Assembly: GCA_947166945.1 (NCBI GenBank)
Contig: CAMVGH010000017.1
Coordinates: 1-36,434 of the forward strand
Origin: an uncultured Clostridia bacterium
Lineage (GTDB): Bacteria; Bacillota; Clostridia; Oscillospirales; Ruminococcaceae
DNA: 36,434 bases
Reading direction: 5' to 3'
Each line of letters starts with the position of its first letter. Positions within the stretch are counted from its first letter, which is position 1. Below the pieces are notes generated by a model. That model saw only the letters and a list, made by a program, of their open reading frames with translations. It did no database searches and had not been told where the DNA came from. Both the position numbers and the translations under genes were made by a program. Shown here piece by piece: positions 17,215-27,100 of the stretch.

Positions 17215-17317
17215 GATTTGACCCCCTTTTATTTATCCGAGCGCCTTTGTAAACGCTTCGGCCATTTTTCCGTATTACGCATTGACCTTATCGGATGTAC
17301 ATATTTAAACATAATTT

Positions 17318-17346
17318 ATTTTACCATATATTCCGCTGTATGTCAA
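17318..17346 (-). promoter_or_regulatory. Promoter of pap
   Basis: Minus strand TTGACA (17341-17346), 17 bp, TGG-TAAAAT (17318-17323). The word TGTCAACTRT occurs twice in this divergent region (17341-17350 and 17381-17390), a possible shared site. Confidence 0.78.
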
Positions 17347-17371
17347 CTGTTAAACAAAACAACAAACAATA

Positions 17372-17400
17372 TTGCATTTTTGTCAACTATATGATATAAT
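17372..17400 (+). promoter_or_regulatory. Promoter of the orphan lipoprotein gene
   Basis: TTGCAT (17372-17377), 17 bp, TGA-TATAAT (17395-17400), only 26 bp before the ATG. Ribosome site GAGAGG at 17413-17418. Confidence 0.72.
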
Positions 17401-17426
17401 CAATTTATGAAAGAGAGGTATTAATA

Positions 17427-18740
17427 ATGAAATTACACAGACCCGCATTTTTATGCGCTGCGCTGGTTCTCGCCCTCACGTCATGCCAGAGCGGTACCGC
17501 TGCGCCTGCGTCAACCACAGAAAACACAACTGCCGCTGTTTCCGGAAATGATACCGCGGAGATCACAACCACCACTGCTTCCGTGTCCGAGGAAACAACG
17601 GTTCAGACCACCACGACAGCTGAAACAACAGATACAGCGGAGATAACCTCCGCAGTTCCCGAACAGCAGTCAGACAGCATACCGAACGGCGTATATTGGG
17701 CGCACTGCGGCGCACAATGGGGAGACAGATACTACGAGTTCAATGAGACCGGCGGTGCAGTCATCAATCAGGAATCCGGCATCGGAGCGCCGTTCACCTA
17801 TGAGCTGAACGGTGAAGATATCGTGTTCCATTTCTTCTCTGCCGACGATAACTCGCCCGCAAAGCTGAAATTTGAGAACGGCTATCCCACCCTGATTTCA
17901 TTTGAATTTGAAGGTGATCAGCAGCTTGAATATATGGGCGACACCAGCATAGATGAATTAAAATTCTACAACGATATGGAAATAAGCGCGATGATGCGCA
18001 ATTACCTTCGCGCGACCGTCAGCGGTCCCGAGCCGTTCACAGTTGTAACAAGCGATACCGCAAACGAACTCATAGAGACGTATGTACAGTTCGGTGACGG
18101 AAGTACCGAAACATACTACGTTGACCGCTTCACAAGCACCTGCACCGATGCCGACGGCAATATCCTCATGGGTATGGGTATCGATGAATATCTTGAGAAA
18201 ACAGTATATCCCAAGCCGTGGGATCCTGCAGTGATACAGCAGCAGGTAATATTCGACAATGACGCTCCGCTCGGCGCTGCATTTCTCGGCAGAATAGAGT
18301 GGTTCACAAAACCGCGTCCCTACTACGACCAGATACTGGAGCAGCTCGGCTGGACAGAAAATATGGATTGTCTCGCGGAGCTTCCCGATGACCGTATAGC
18401 CGGGTCAATAACAGGTCAGCAGCTTTATCTCATAGTTCCCCAGCAGCCTGATATGTCGGTGGTCGTCTGGAAAAAAGAACTGAACCCGGACGGCGAACTT
18501 GAAAATACCACCGAACTGTATTACAGCGATGACGGTGCTCCGTTCCTGCTGAAATGCAATTCCAACGAGATCTACCCCGATGTGTGCGTTGAGATATATA
18601 CCCACGACGGACAGCTCTCTTCATGGACTCCGCAGATAAGCGGTGAGAGCGGTCATATAGTTACGGCTCTTGACGAACCCGAAGGAGGGGCCGTGTACGA
18701 TATGACTATCGCTTATGCCGGCGACGTACAGAGCGACTGA
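17427..18740 (+). CDS. Putative lipoprotein with Thr-rich linker, function unknown
   Basis: Not recognised. 437 residues. The start is a lipoprotein signal with lipobox LTSC (Cys20). Residues ~22-75 are a low-complexity Thr/Ala/Glu linker (TTTTAETTDTAE-like), typical of wall-spanning spacers in ruminococcal surface lipoproteins. The remaining ~360 residues look globular and soluble, acidic and rich in Tyr and Trp, with beta-prone stretches (GVYWAHCGAQWGDRYYEFNE, ELNGEDIVFHFF). No catalytic motif was seen. It stands alone with its own promoter and shares a two-way terminator with the second chemoreceptor. Export to the cell surface is well supported; any binding role is a guess. Confidence 0.85.
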   Translation: MKLHRPAFLCAALVLALTSCQSGTAAPASTTENTTAAVSGNDTAEITTTTASVSEETTVQTTTTAETTDTAEITSAVPEQQSDSIPNGVYWAHCGAQWGDRYYEFNETGGAVINQESGIGAPFTYELNGEDIVFHFFSADDNSPAKLKFENGYPTLISFEFEGDQQLEYMGDTSIDELKFYNDMEISAMMRNYLRATVSGPEPFTVVTSDTANELIETYVQFGDGSTETYYVDRFTSTCTDADGNILMGMGIDEYLEKTVYPKPWDPAVIQQQVIFDNDAPLGAAFLGRIEWFTKPRPYYDQILEQLGWTENMDCLAELPDDRIAGSITGQQLYLIVPQQPDMSVVVWKKELNPDGELENTTELYYSDDGAPFLLKCNSNEIYPDVCVEIYTHDGQLSSWTPQISGESGHIVTALDEPEGGAVYDMTIAYAGDVQSD

Positions 18741-18763
18741 AAAAACAACTAAAAATACATGAC

Positions 18764-18803
18764 CAAAAAAAGGCTGCCGTATCGGAATGATACGGCAGCC
18801 TTT
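18764..18803. terminator. Bidirectional terminator between lipoprotein and second chemoreceptor
   Basis: Perfect 15-bp stem AAAGGCTGCCGTATC (18769-18783) / GATACGGCAGCCTTT (18789-18803), loop GGAAT. It has a run of seven T on the minus strand and TTT on the plus strand. Confidence 0.92.
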
Positions 18804-18828
18804 CGGATTATCGGAACTTGCGGTGCTG

Positions 18829-20775
18829 TTATCTGTTGAGTCTGAATCTTGCCACCTGATCCTTGAGCAGCTTGGACTGTCCGGAAAGCTCCTCACAGGA
18901 AGCCGCAGTCTCCTCGGCAGTAGCGGAGTTGGTCTGTATTACCTGAGAGATCTGCTCTATGCCGCTGGTGATCTGGTTGATCGACTCATTCTGCTCCGCG
19001 CTTGCGGAAGCAATGCTGACGATAAGTTCGGCGGTCTGCGCGGACATATCCTTGACTTCCTTCATGGAATCCGCGGTGGCGAGCGCTATCTTGCTGCCCT
19101 TATCGACTGCCTCGATAGAAGCCGTTATGAGCGAAGATGTGCTGCTTGCGGCTTCGGCAGACTTATTGGCAAGATTTCTGACTTCGTCCGCGACTACGGC
19201 AAATCCCTTGCCTGCGTCACCCGCACGCGCAGCTTCCACCGCTGCGTTGAGGGCGAGTATATTGGTCTGGAAAGCGATATCCTCGATAGTCTTGATGATC
19301 TTCTCGATCTCCTTGGAAGTGGTACTGATCTCGTTCATCGCCTCTACCATGTTGTGTATCTCGGTATCCTGCTGATTTACGCGGTCCTGTGTCTGCTGCG
19401 AGAGCTGTCCCGCCTGGGAAGCATTCTGAGCCGTGGTAGCGATCTGTGTGGAGACTTCCGCGATAGTTGCGGAGATCTGCTGGATAGCGGACGCCTGTCT
19501 TGTGGTACCGTCCGCAAGAGCCTGTGAGCCTTCCGCCATCTGGTTGGAGCCGGTGAGAACTTCGGCGCTGCTGGAGTCAACATCAGCCATTATACCGTTG
19601 AGGGCGGACAGGATATTGTCGATAGCTTCCTTTATCTGTGCAAAATCTCCGGGGTATGTAACTTCTGTGCTGGCGGTGAGATCACCCTTGGAGATTGCGG
19701 TAAGGACTCTTGCCATATCGTTGATGATCCCGCTCATGTTGGTAACGAGGGTATTTCCTGCCTCGGACATAGTCTCGATCTCATCGTTCGTCTTGAAGAC
19801 CTGTGCGGGGTTTGTAACATCGCCGTCAGCCATTTCCTGCATACGCTGTGCGGTAGCGGCGATAGGACCTGCGATATTCTTTATGCGAAGGGACGTGATG
19901 ATGAACGAGAGCACTGCCGCACCGATCATAACCACAATGATCATCACGGACGCAAGCGCAATACTGTCGAGCAAAGGCTGCTCCGGAGTAGCAACTACTA
20001 CCGTCCAGTCTTCGGTGCTATTGATATGCGAATAGCCTACTATATATGTTTTGCCGTTCAGGTTGAATTCAACATTTCCATCTTTTGAACCGAGCATTTC
20101 CCTGACAGCGCTCTCCATTTTAAGGGTATTCTCACCGAGAAGCTCGGTAAGCTGCGGTATCACTGTCGTGCTTGTTCCTACAACGATGCCATCCTTATCG
20201 ATGATGAAGCCGATGCCGTTCTCCTCAAAATGTATTTCCTTTATGAGGTTGGAGAAGGTATTCGGGTCAAGACCGCCGTAAACCACATAATCATTGCCGT
20301 TTGCCGAGAAATATTTACCCATCATTATGGTGACGGAGTTATCGGTCATACGCAGAACAGGGCTGGAAACATAAGCGCCGTGGGTCGCCATTGCCTGCTT
20401 GAAGTACTCGCGGGCGGAAATGTCGGTATTGTTGTATGTCTTACCTGTGCTGTACGCTATTGCGAAATCCTTGAATGTGCTTGTGGAAGCAGCATCGGCA
20501 AGCATTACCTTTCTGTCGTCGATCGATATATTCTCGTCAACTATACTTGCATTCTTGTCAACTACATCAAACTGCTGTGACAGACTTGCTATCGTATTGT
20601 CTATTGATGCAGCGTATGCTTTGGCAAGCGAAGTGCCTTCATCTTTGTACATGGACATATACTTTCCGTACGTGACCGTAATATATAGGAGTACCAGTAT
20701 TATGCCGGTTGCGATTACAGGTATGATAGAGAGCATTATGAGCCGTGACTTGATAGTCCGTTTTTTCTTTCCCAT
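18829..20775 (-). CDS. Methyl-accepting chemotaxis protein (double-Cache sensor, HAMP, MA domain)
   Basis: Second chemoreceptor, 648 residues. Membrane segment one is near residues 10-33; the extracellular part (~35-275) looks like a dCache_1 sensor ([27 protein letters not shown]); membrane segment two is near 280-305; HAMP follows; the signalling tip is at ~500-525. The frame is open to 20841, but ATG 20775 is chosen because GGAGG sits five bases ahead and the protein then begins with a basic cap ([11 protein letters not shown]) before the first membrane segment. It ends [12 protein letters not shown], nearly as in the first receptor. Ligand unknown; many dCache_1 receptors bind amino acids or other small metabolites. 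Confidence 0.93.
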   Translation of the reverse strand: MGKKKRTIKSRLIMLSIIPVIATGIILVLLYITVTYGKYMSMYKDEGTSLAKAYAASIDNTIASLSQQFDVVDKNASIVDENISIDDRKVMLADAASTSTFKDFAIAYSTGKTYNNTDISAREYFKQAMATHGAYVSSPVLRMTDNSVTIMMGKYFSANGNDYVVYGGLDPNTFSNLIKEIHFEENGIGFIIDKDGIVVGTSTTVIPQLTELLGENTLKMESAVREMLGSKDGNVEFNLNGKTYIVGYSHINSTEDWTVVVATPEQPLLDSIALASVMIIVVMIGAAVLSFIITSLRIKNIAGPIAATAQRMQEMADGDVTNPAQVFKTNDEIETMSEAGNTLVTNMSGIINDMARVLTAISKGDLTASTEVTYPGDFAQIKEAIDNILSALNGIMADVDSSSAEVLTGSNQMAEGSQALADGTTRQASAIQQISATIAEVSTQIATTAQNASQAGQLSQQTQDRVNQQDTEIHNMVEAMNEISTTSKEIEKIIKTIEDIAFQTNILALNAAVEAARAGDAGKGFAVVADEVRNLANKSAEAASSTSSLITASIEAVDKGSKIALATADSMKEVKDMSAQTAELIVSIASASAEQNESINQITSGIEQISQVIQTNSATAEETAASCEELSGQSKLLKDQVARFRLNR

Positions 20776-20812
20776 ACAGACCTCCGAAATGATTATTAAT
20801 TTAATTTTTCTC

Positions 20813-20841
20813 ATTATAGCACAATATTGTTCGTCAGTCAA
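20813..20841 (-). promoter_or_regulatory. Promoter of the second chemoreceptor gene
   Basis: Minus strand TTGACT (20836-20841), 17 bp, TGC-TATAAT (20813-20818). Confidence 0.85.
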
Positions 20842-20969
20842 TTAATGCATGCCAAAATCGGTATATTATACAAATATAATTGTTCACAATAACAATAACA
20901 ATATTCGGAAATTAATACCGAATATATCCGGACGACCTTGTCTTTTCGGAGCATTTTATCCTGAGGCTA

Positions 20970-20998
20970 TTGATTATTCACAGAAAGAATGCTATAAT
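20970..20998 (+). promoter_or_regulatory. Promoter of the CDF exporter gene
   Basis: TTGATT (20970-20975), 17 bp, TGC-TATAAT (20993-20998), 39 bp ahead of the chosen start. Confidence 0.8.
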
Positions 20999-21036
20999 GA
21001 AAACGGCAGCATATAATAAGAATGGGAGGTGAGCTA

Positions 21037-22203
21037 ATGATAGGTCTGCTTGCACGTATGTTCATAAAAGACTATAAGAATACCGACGACCCCGCAGTGC
21101 GCACCTCTTACGGCATACTCTCCGGGATCGCCGGTATCGTCCTCAATATCCTGCTGTTCGCGGGCAAACTCGCGGCAGGGCTGATAACCGGAGCCGTATC
21201 GGTGTCGGCAGATGCCTTCAATAACCTGTCGGACGCAGGTACATCTGTAGTATCCGTGGCGGGATACAAACTTGCGGCAGCTCCCCCGGACGAGGAACAC
21301 CCGTTCGGACATGGCAGAGCCGAGTATATAGCGGGATTTATAGTTTCCGCGGCTATCATTTTCACCGCGTTTGAGATATGCTCCCAGTCCCTTGCGAAAA
21401 TTTTCGCTCCGGAGGAACTGAATACCGACATTGTCTCAGTTATCATTCTCTGCGCCGGCATACTTGTGAAGCTCTATATGTTTGCGTACAACCGTAAGCT
21501 CGGCAAACTCACGAATTCCGTGACTCTGCGTGCGGTGGCTGCTGACAGCCTGTCCGACTGCGCAGCGACCGCGGCGGTCATTGCCGCGCTTGTCATCTAT
21601 ATGATATGGGGCATTAATCTCGACGGAATCATCGGACTTCTTATTTCCGTGCTTATACTCAGGGCGGGCATTTCCACCGCCAAGGACAGCATTACTCCCC
21701 TGCTCGGTGCCAAAGCAGACGACGAGCTTATCGAAGGGATCCGCAGCACCGTTCTTTCATACGACAATATCGTCGGCGTTCACGACCTGATCGTTCACAA
21801 CTATGGCGTGAACCGGTATGTTATCTCACTGCACACCGAGCTTCCCGCCGATCTTAGCTTCACGGACGCACATGAGACGGTTGACCGCATTGAAACGGAG
21901 CTTCGGGAAAAATACTCGGCTGTGGTAACTATCCATATGGATCCCGTCTATGAGGAAACACCCGCAACAGAGGGCGTCAAAGCCGTGATCAACGGCATAA
22001 TACACGCCGTCGAGCCTTCCGCGGAAATGCACGATTTCCGGGTCACGGAGCGTTCCGGACGGCGGGTACTGATATTCGATGTGGAAGTACCGTTCGGATT
22101 GGATATTTCCGACGAAGAGCTGAAAAAACGCATCACAGACGGAATTTCCCGGTATGACGGTTCTCTGTCCGCGATCATCTGCATAGACAAGAAAATATAT
22201 TAA
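21037..22203 (+). CDS. Cation diffusion facilitator transporter, manganese-type site likely
   Basis: Proton-driven exporter of divalent metal ions in the plasma membrane, 388 residues. An N-terminal six-helix domain is followed by a cytoplasmic CDF C-terminal domain (~215-388). The signature HPFGHGRAEYI lies at 88-98. The transport site, aligned by eye to YiiP, is Asn62 and Asp66 in helix two (NNLSD) and Asp170 and Asp174 in helix five (DSLSD). This N-D-D-D set resembles manganese exporters rather than the His-containing zinc site. The frame begins at 21022, but that ATG is part of the ribosome site; GGAGGTGA at 21025-21032 supports ATG 21037. Single gene. Confidence 0.9.
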   Translation: MIGLLARMFIKDYKNTDDPAVRTSYGILSGIAGIVLNILLFAGKLAAGLITGAVSVSADAFNNLSDAGTSVVSVAGYKLAAAPPDEEHPFGHGRAEYIAGFIVSAAIIFTAFEICSQSLAKIFAPEELNTDIVSVIILCAGILVKLYMFAYNRKLGKLTNSVTLRAVAADSLSDCAATAAVIAALVIYMIWGINLDGIIGLLISVLILRAGISTAKDSITPLLGAKADDELIEGIRSTVLSYDNIVGVHDLIVHNYGVNRYVISLHTELPADLSFTDAHETVDRIETELREKYSAVVTIHMDPVYEETPATEGVKAVINGIIHAVEPSAEMHDFRVTERSGRRVLIFDVEVPFGLDISDEELKKRITDGISRYDGSLSAIICIDKKIY

Positions 22204-22238
22204 AAAGCACCGCCATTCTCGCTGAATGACGGTGTTTT
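22202..22238. terminator. Bidirectional terminator between CDF exporter and sufB
   Basis: Stem CACCGCCATTC (22208-22218) / GAATGACGGTG (22224-22234), one mismatch, with AAAAA on the left and TTTT on the right, so it serves both converging genes. Confidence 0.85.
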
Positions 22239-22291
22239 ACTTTCAGTTCTCTTTTTGTAAAGGGGGATCCCGCGTTTCCGGCACTGCGGAA

Positions 22292-23218
22292 CTATTTGAG
22301 GAATCCGTTGATGATCTGCTCTTCGGCTTCCGCCTCAGTAAGTCCGAGTGTCATCAGCTTAACAAGCTGTTCACCGGCTATCTTACCTATCGCCGCTTCG
22401 TGAACGAGCTGTGCGTCAACATTGTTTGCTTCAAGGGACGGCACGGCAAGTATGCGGCCGTTGTCCATGATGATCGAGTCGCACTCTGTATGTCCGCTGC
22501 ACGGGGCGCTGCCCACGATGCACATATCAAGCTTCTGATAGGAATTGTCACGGGCTACGGAACGGGAGACAACGTCCGCGCTGGAGCCTTCGCCGTTAAG
22601 TTCTATCTTGTAAACGCTGTAGGCATTCTGTTCGCCGTGGGTCATCAAGCGCTCATGCACCACAAGCTTCGCGTTGGCTTTCAGCTCGCCGATGGTGGTG
22701 CGGTGTGTGGAATCCACACCCTTTATCTGCACCATTTCCATTTCCATGGTGCTGCCTTCGTCCATATATACCTCGGTCTGAGGATCGAGTATGCGCTTGC
22801 CGGAGCCGTCTCCGGAGCCGTAGTGCTTCTCGACGTAGCGTACCTTGCTGTTCTTTCCGACATAGAAGCGATGTATTCCGTCATGCTCGGAGTCCTGCTG
22901 TCCGCAGTTGTCTATGCCGCAGCCGGCAACGATCAGCACATCACAGTTTTCGCCTACGTAGAAGTCGTTGTACACAGTCTCTTTCAGCCCGCTCTCACTG
23001 AGAACTACCGGGATATGGACGCTCTCGTTCTTTGTGTTGTCCTTGATGCGGATATCTATGCCGCTGCCCTCGGTCTTTGAGGTTATTTCGATATTTGCCG
23101 TGGAGCTGCGTCCTACCGACTGTCCGTTGGCACGGAAATTGTATGCGCCTTCGGGAATGTCGTGAAGCTCGGCGACTTCCTTCAGCAGATTAAGCTGTAT
23201 GGGATCCATTTTAAGCAT
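22292..23218 (-). CDS. sufB: Short SufB/SufD-family Fe-S scaffold protein
   Basis: Scaffold of a SUF-type iron-sulfur cluster assembly complex, paired with the SufC ATPase encoded just upstream. It has 308 residues, far shorter than the ~470-residue SufB of the full SUF system, because the N-terminal region is missing; the right-handed beta-helix core and C-terminal helices remain. The SufB hallmarks are kept: Cys240 in APCSGHT and His273 in LVHEA. It starts 3 nt after the sufC stop, with GGGGTG as ribosome site. No sufD, sufS or sufU is present, so this is the minimal two-gene type seen in archaea and anaerobic bacteria. SufB rather than SufD is inferred from Cys240. Confidence 0.85.
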   Translation of the reverse strand: MLKMDPIQLNLLKEVAELHDIPEGAYNFRANGQSVGRSSTANIEITSKTEGSGIDIRIKDNTKNESVHIPVVLSESGLKETVYNDFYVGENCDVLIVAGCGIDNCGQQDSEHDGIHRFYVGKNSKVRYVEKHYGSGDGSGKRILDPQTEVYMDEGSTMEMEMVQIKGVDSTHRTTIGELKANAKLVVHERLMTHGEQNAYSVYKIELNGEGSSADVVSRSVARDNSYQKLDMCIVGSAPCSGHTECDSIIMDNGRILAVPSLEANNVDAQLVHEAAIGKIAGEQLVKLMTLGLTEAEAEEQIINGFLK

Positions 23219-23221
23219 TGC

Positions 23222-23962
23222 TCACACCCCGCTTTCCGATATTTTGCGGCACACTTCCGTTGCGTACTTCGTGCCGATTATTCCGGGCAGGATCTCGTCC
23301 TTCGGACCCTGCTTCACTATCTGTCCGTCAGCGAGAACTATGATCTCGTCGGCTATATTGAGGATACGTTCCTGGTGCGAGATGACCACTATAGTCCTGC
23401 CGTTCTCCGATTTTCTCATATTCTCGAATATACGGACAAGATTGCTGAAACTCCAGAGATCAATGCCTGCCTCCGGCTCATCAAACAGCGCGAGCTTTAT
23501 GTCACGGGCAAGGACTGTAGCTATCTCGATGCGCTTCAGCTCGCCGCCGGACAGCGATGCGTTCACCTCACGGTTTATATAATCCTTTGCGCAAAGACCC
23601 ACTTCGGAAAGATATTCGCAAGCCGCCGCTATCTTGATAGGCTTCCCTGCCGCTATCCGCAGCAGATCAAGCACTGTAAGCCCTTTGAAACGCACGGGCT
23701 GCTGGAACGCAAACCCGATGCCGAGCCTTGCACGCTCGGTGATATTCCTGTCTGTGATATCCTCGCCGTTGAAGAATATCTGTCCCGCGGTATTCTTTTC
23801 GATGCCCGCGATCAGCTTGGCGAGGGTGGATTTTCCTCCTCCGTTGGGTCCGGTAATGACCACGAATTTATTGTCCGGTATCGTGAGTGTGATGCCGCGG
23901 ACTATCTCTACCTGTCTGCCGTCACTCTCCGCTCCGAACGAAACATTTTTCAGTTCAAGCAT
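23222..23962 (-). CDS. sufC: SufC-type Fe-S assembly ATPase
   Basis: Cytoplasmic ABC-type ATPase that drives the Suf scaffold, 246 residues with no membrane domain. Walker A GPNGGGKST lies at 38-46, the signature LSGGELKR at ~138-146, Walker B with FDEPEAGID at ~158-168 and the H-loop VISHQ near 196. The DEPEAGID wording and the adjacent SufB-like gene separate it from transporter ATPases. The frame can be extended to a TTG at 23971, but AAGGAG at 23973-23978 lies 10 nt from ATG 23962 and almost touches that TTG, so ATG 23962 is chosen. First gene of a two-gene operon. Confidence 0.92.
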   Translation of the reverse strand: MLELKNVSFGAESDGRQVEIVRGITLTIPDNKFVVITGPNGGGKSTLAKLIAGIEKNTAGQIFFNGEDITDRNITERARLGIGFAFQQPVRFKGLTVLDLLRIAAGKPIKIAAACEYLSEVGLCAKDYINREVNASLSGGELKRIEIATVLARDIKLALFDEPEAGIDLWSFSNLVRIFENMRKSENGRTIVVISHQERILNIADEIIVLADGQIVKQGPKDEILPGIIGTKYATEVCRKISESGV

Positions 23963-24006
23963 TGTAAACAATCTCCTTTTCCTTATCGCTGGAAACAGTA
24001 TTAAAT

Positions 24007-24035
24007 ATTATACCACAAAATCACGATTATGTAAA
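24007..24035 (-). promoter_or_regulatory. Promoter of the sufCB operon
   Basis: Minus strand TTTACA (24030-24035), 17 bp, TGG-TATAAT (24007-24012). No Rrf2- or IscR-like dyad was noticed. Confidence 0.78.
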
Positions 24036-24099
24036 GCATTAACGGCAAATTTTTTCGTACCGGTCAAAATGCGGGCGTTCATATCGTACATTTTGATTG

Positions 24100-24128
24100 T
24101 TGACTTGAAGGTTTTACTGTGATATACT
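24100..24128 (+). promoter_or_regulatory. Promoter of the GH3 gene
   Basis: TTGACT (24100-24105), 17 bp, TGA-TATACT (24123-24128), 35 bp before the GTG start. Confidence 0.8.
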
Positions 24129-24162
24129 AATTGTGTATATTATGCATGAAAGGAGGGTCACG

Positions 24163-27100
24163 GTGATATCGGCTTCAATACTTGACAAAAGATGTCTGAG
24201 GCTTGATGAGCTGGATATGATATACAATTCGGAGCATGAGGATATGGAATTTCCGTGGCTGTCCGATATACGACAGCAGATAAAGGACGAGTACGGCGCC
24301 CGTGTCCTCACGATAGGACACCGTGCAATGCACGGGAATATGCACAGCTTCACAATCTGGTGCTACAGCGAGGACGACTGGAAGCGCATACCCCGTGTAG
24401 GGAGCGTTGTGCTCGGTCATTGCCCCGAGATAGAAGAAATGATACGGAAGCATTTCACCGGGGAGAACGCAAAAATAATGTGCCGCCTTTACACACCGTG
24501 CTTCCTGATATATTACAAGAACAGGCTCATTGACGCAAAGGTGCATGAAAACCGCGGGACCGTCGAGGAATATTTTGCTGAGACTGCGGCGGAGCACCTT
24601 TGCCTCGGCAGCACGATAGAATGTGTGCTGTCCACAAAGACGGCGGCAGCGGAATTTCTGATAAGCGAGGAATACCGCACGATACGCAGACGCATTTACA
24701 CTTTTATAAAGATGTATGACAAATACGATGCGCTGAGTGAAGAAGATATACACATTTTCGTTGATTACAAGGAGCATTTTGACAAAACGCCGATGTACGG
24801 CAGATGGGTGGCAGATATGAATTACGAAGAATACAACCGATACGAAAAAACTCTGATCGCAGAAGGGCTGGAGAAAAGCTGCCGTGAGAAGGCAGAGCGA
24901 ATGGTCGCGGAAATGACTCCGGACGAAAAGCTCGGACTGCTCTCCACCCACCATAACGCCGTGGAACGTCTCGGAATGGGTGAATTCTACATCGGGACAG
25001 AAGTGGCACGGGGATTTGTGGGACGGGAACCGGAGAAATATTCCACTGTATTCCCGCAGCCGACAGGACTTGCCGCTACCTTTGACCGTGAACTGCTCCG
25101 TGAGCTGGGGAAGATAGCCGGCACCGAAGCCCGTGCCTACTACAACCGTGAAAAGAAAGGCGGTCTGATGCTCTGGGGACCCACGGTGGATATGGAGCGC
25201 GATCCTCGCTGGGGACGCACAGAGGAAGCCTACGGCGAGGACGTCTGCCTTACCGGAGAGCTTACCGCCGCATATACCCTCGGCATGGCTGATATCTCGG
25301 ACGACGGATATTATCTTACCGTCCCCACGCTGAAACACTTTTGCGCAGACAACAACGAAGAGGACAGGGGAAGCTGCGACGCTTACCTGCCGCTGCGGCT
25401 GAAATATGAATACTACTATGCGGCGTTCGAGCATGCTATACGCAGAGGCGGCGCAAGAAGCGTCATGGCGGCATACAATGAGATCAACGGCATACCTGCT
25501 ATCATGAATGACGAACTGAACGACGTGCTTAAAGAACAGTGGGGACTTTGGTTCACAGTGAGCGACGGCGGTGATTTCACGCAGAATGTCACTTCACACA
25601 GATTCTGCAAAGAACTGTCCGAGGCATACAGAATGTCACTTACGGCAGGCTGCGATACCATGACCGACAGCGAGGCGGCTGTAAAAGCGGCTGCGGAAAA
25701 AGCTCTCGAAAAAGGCATCATAACATGGGCGGATATCGACCGCTCCATAGTAAATACAGTGACCGCACGACTCCTTACCGGCAATATAGGCGGCTGCTCA
25801 TACGATGATATCGGAGATGATGTGATCGACTGTGAAGCACATCGTGAAATCAATCTCCGCGCCGCGGAAGAACAGATAGTTCTGCTGAAAAACGAAGACT
25901 TTCTTCCCATAAAGGAAAAGCCGGAGAAAATAGCGGTAGTCGGAGCGCTCGCCGACGAAATGCTCCGCGACTGGTACACCGGATACTACCGCGACGGCGT
26001 ATCCGTGCTTGACGGTATCCGAAAGGAATTCCCGGACGCGGAAGTGATACATGACAGCCTGTGGGACAAAATTGCCATAAAAGCACCGAATGACAGATAT
26101 CTTTCCGTACACGAGGACGGCTCGGTGAAAGCAGACGCGGACGTGATCGGTGAAGCAGAGACATTTGAATTGCAGGACTGGGGCGAAAACTGGAAAAACC
26201 TGTTTTCCGTAAAATACCGGAAATACATACGCCTTGACGATGACGGCACTCTGAAACTCCACAACCGCACGATATACGACTGGTTCACCCATGAAACATT
26301 CAATCTCTTCAGGACCCGCGGCGGAGTGCTGATCGAGGAATATCTCGGTCACAAACGCATGAGCGTGGATGTGGACGGAAATATATCATTCGTGAACAAG
26401 CGTGCTGTCACCGCCGAACAGGTATTCTCCGCCGAGACGGTAAGCAGCGGGAAAGAACGCGCCGCAGAGATCGCGGAGAGCGTCCCGCTTGTCATATACT
26501 GCACCGGCAACTATCCCGTCCAGACCGCAAAGGAATGTTATGACCGCAGGACCCTCGCTCTGAATGTGCAGGCAGGTATGGCGGCGCATCTGTGGGAAAG
26601 CAACAACAATACCGTAATGGTGCTGATCTCAGGCTACCCGTATGCAATAAACGACGAAAACACGCTTCTCCCCGCTATAATATACTCCACACACGCGGGC
26701 GCTCACCTCGGGACAGCTGTTGCGGAAACCCTCACCGGAAAAAATGTCCCCTCCGGCAGACTTCCCATGACATGGTACCGCTCGGAACATGAGCTTCCGG
26801 ATATCCTGAACTACGATATCGAGACCGCGGGCACCACATATATGTATTTTGAGGGAAAGCCGCTCTACCCGTTCGGGTACGGACTTTCCTACTCAGAATT
26901 CGAGTACGGTAATATGAAAGCGGAGCTTTCCGGCAGCACTGTCTGTGTAACGGCAGATGTGACCAATATCTCCGACACCGACGGCACCGAGGTGGTACAG
27001 GTGTATTTCACCTTACCCGGTTCGGCTGTAAAACGCGCTCCAAAGAAACTCGGCGGATTTGAGAGGGTATTTGTGAAAGCAGGAGAAACCGTTACGGCAA

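Noticed and set aside
24133-24162. Upstream GTG/ATG starts (24133, 24142) for the GH3 gene
   Set aside because: Both lie before or inside the ribosome site AAGGAGG at 24150-24156, which points to GTG 24163.
24175-25434. 419-codon open frame on the minus strand opposite the GH3 gene
   Set aside because: Covers the GH3 N-terminal region and barrel in reverse. No ribosome site, composition typical of shadows.
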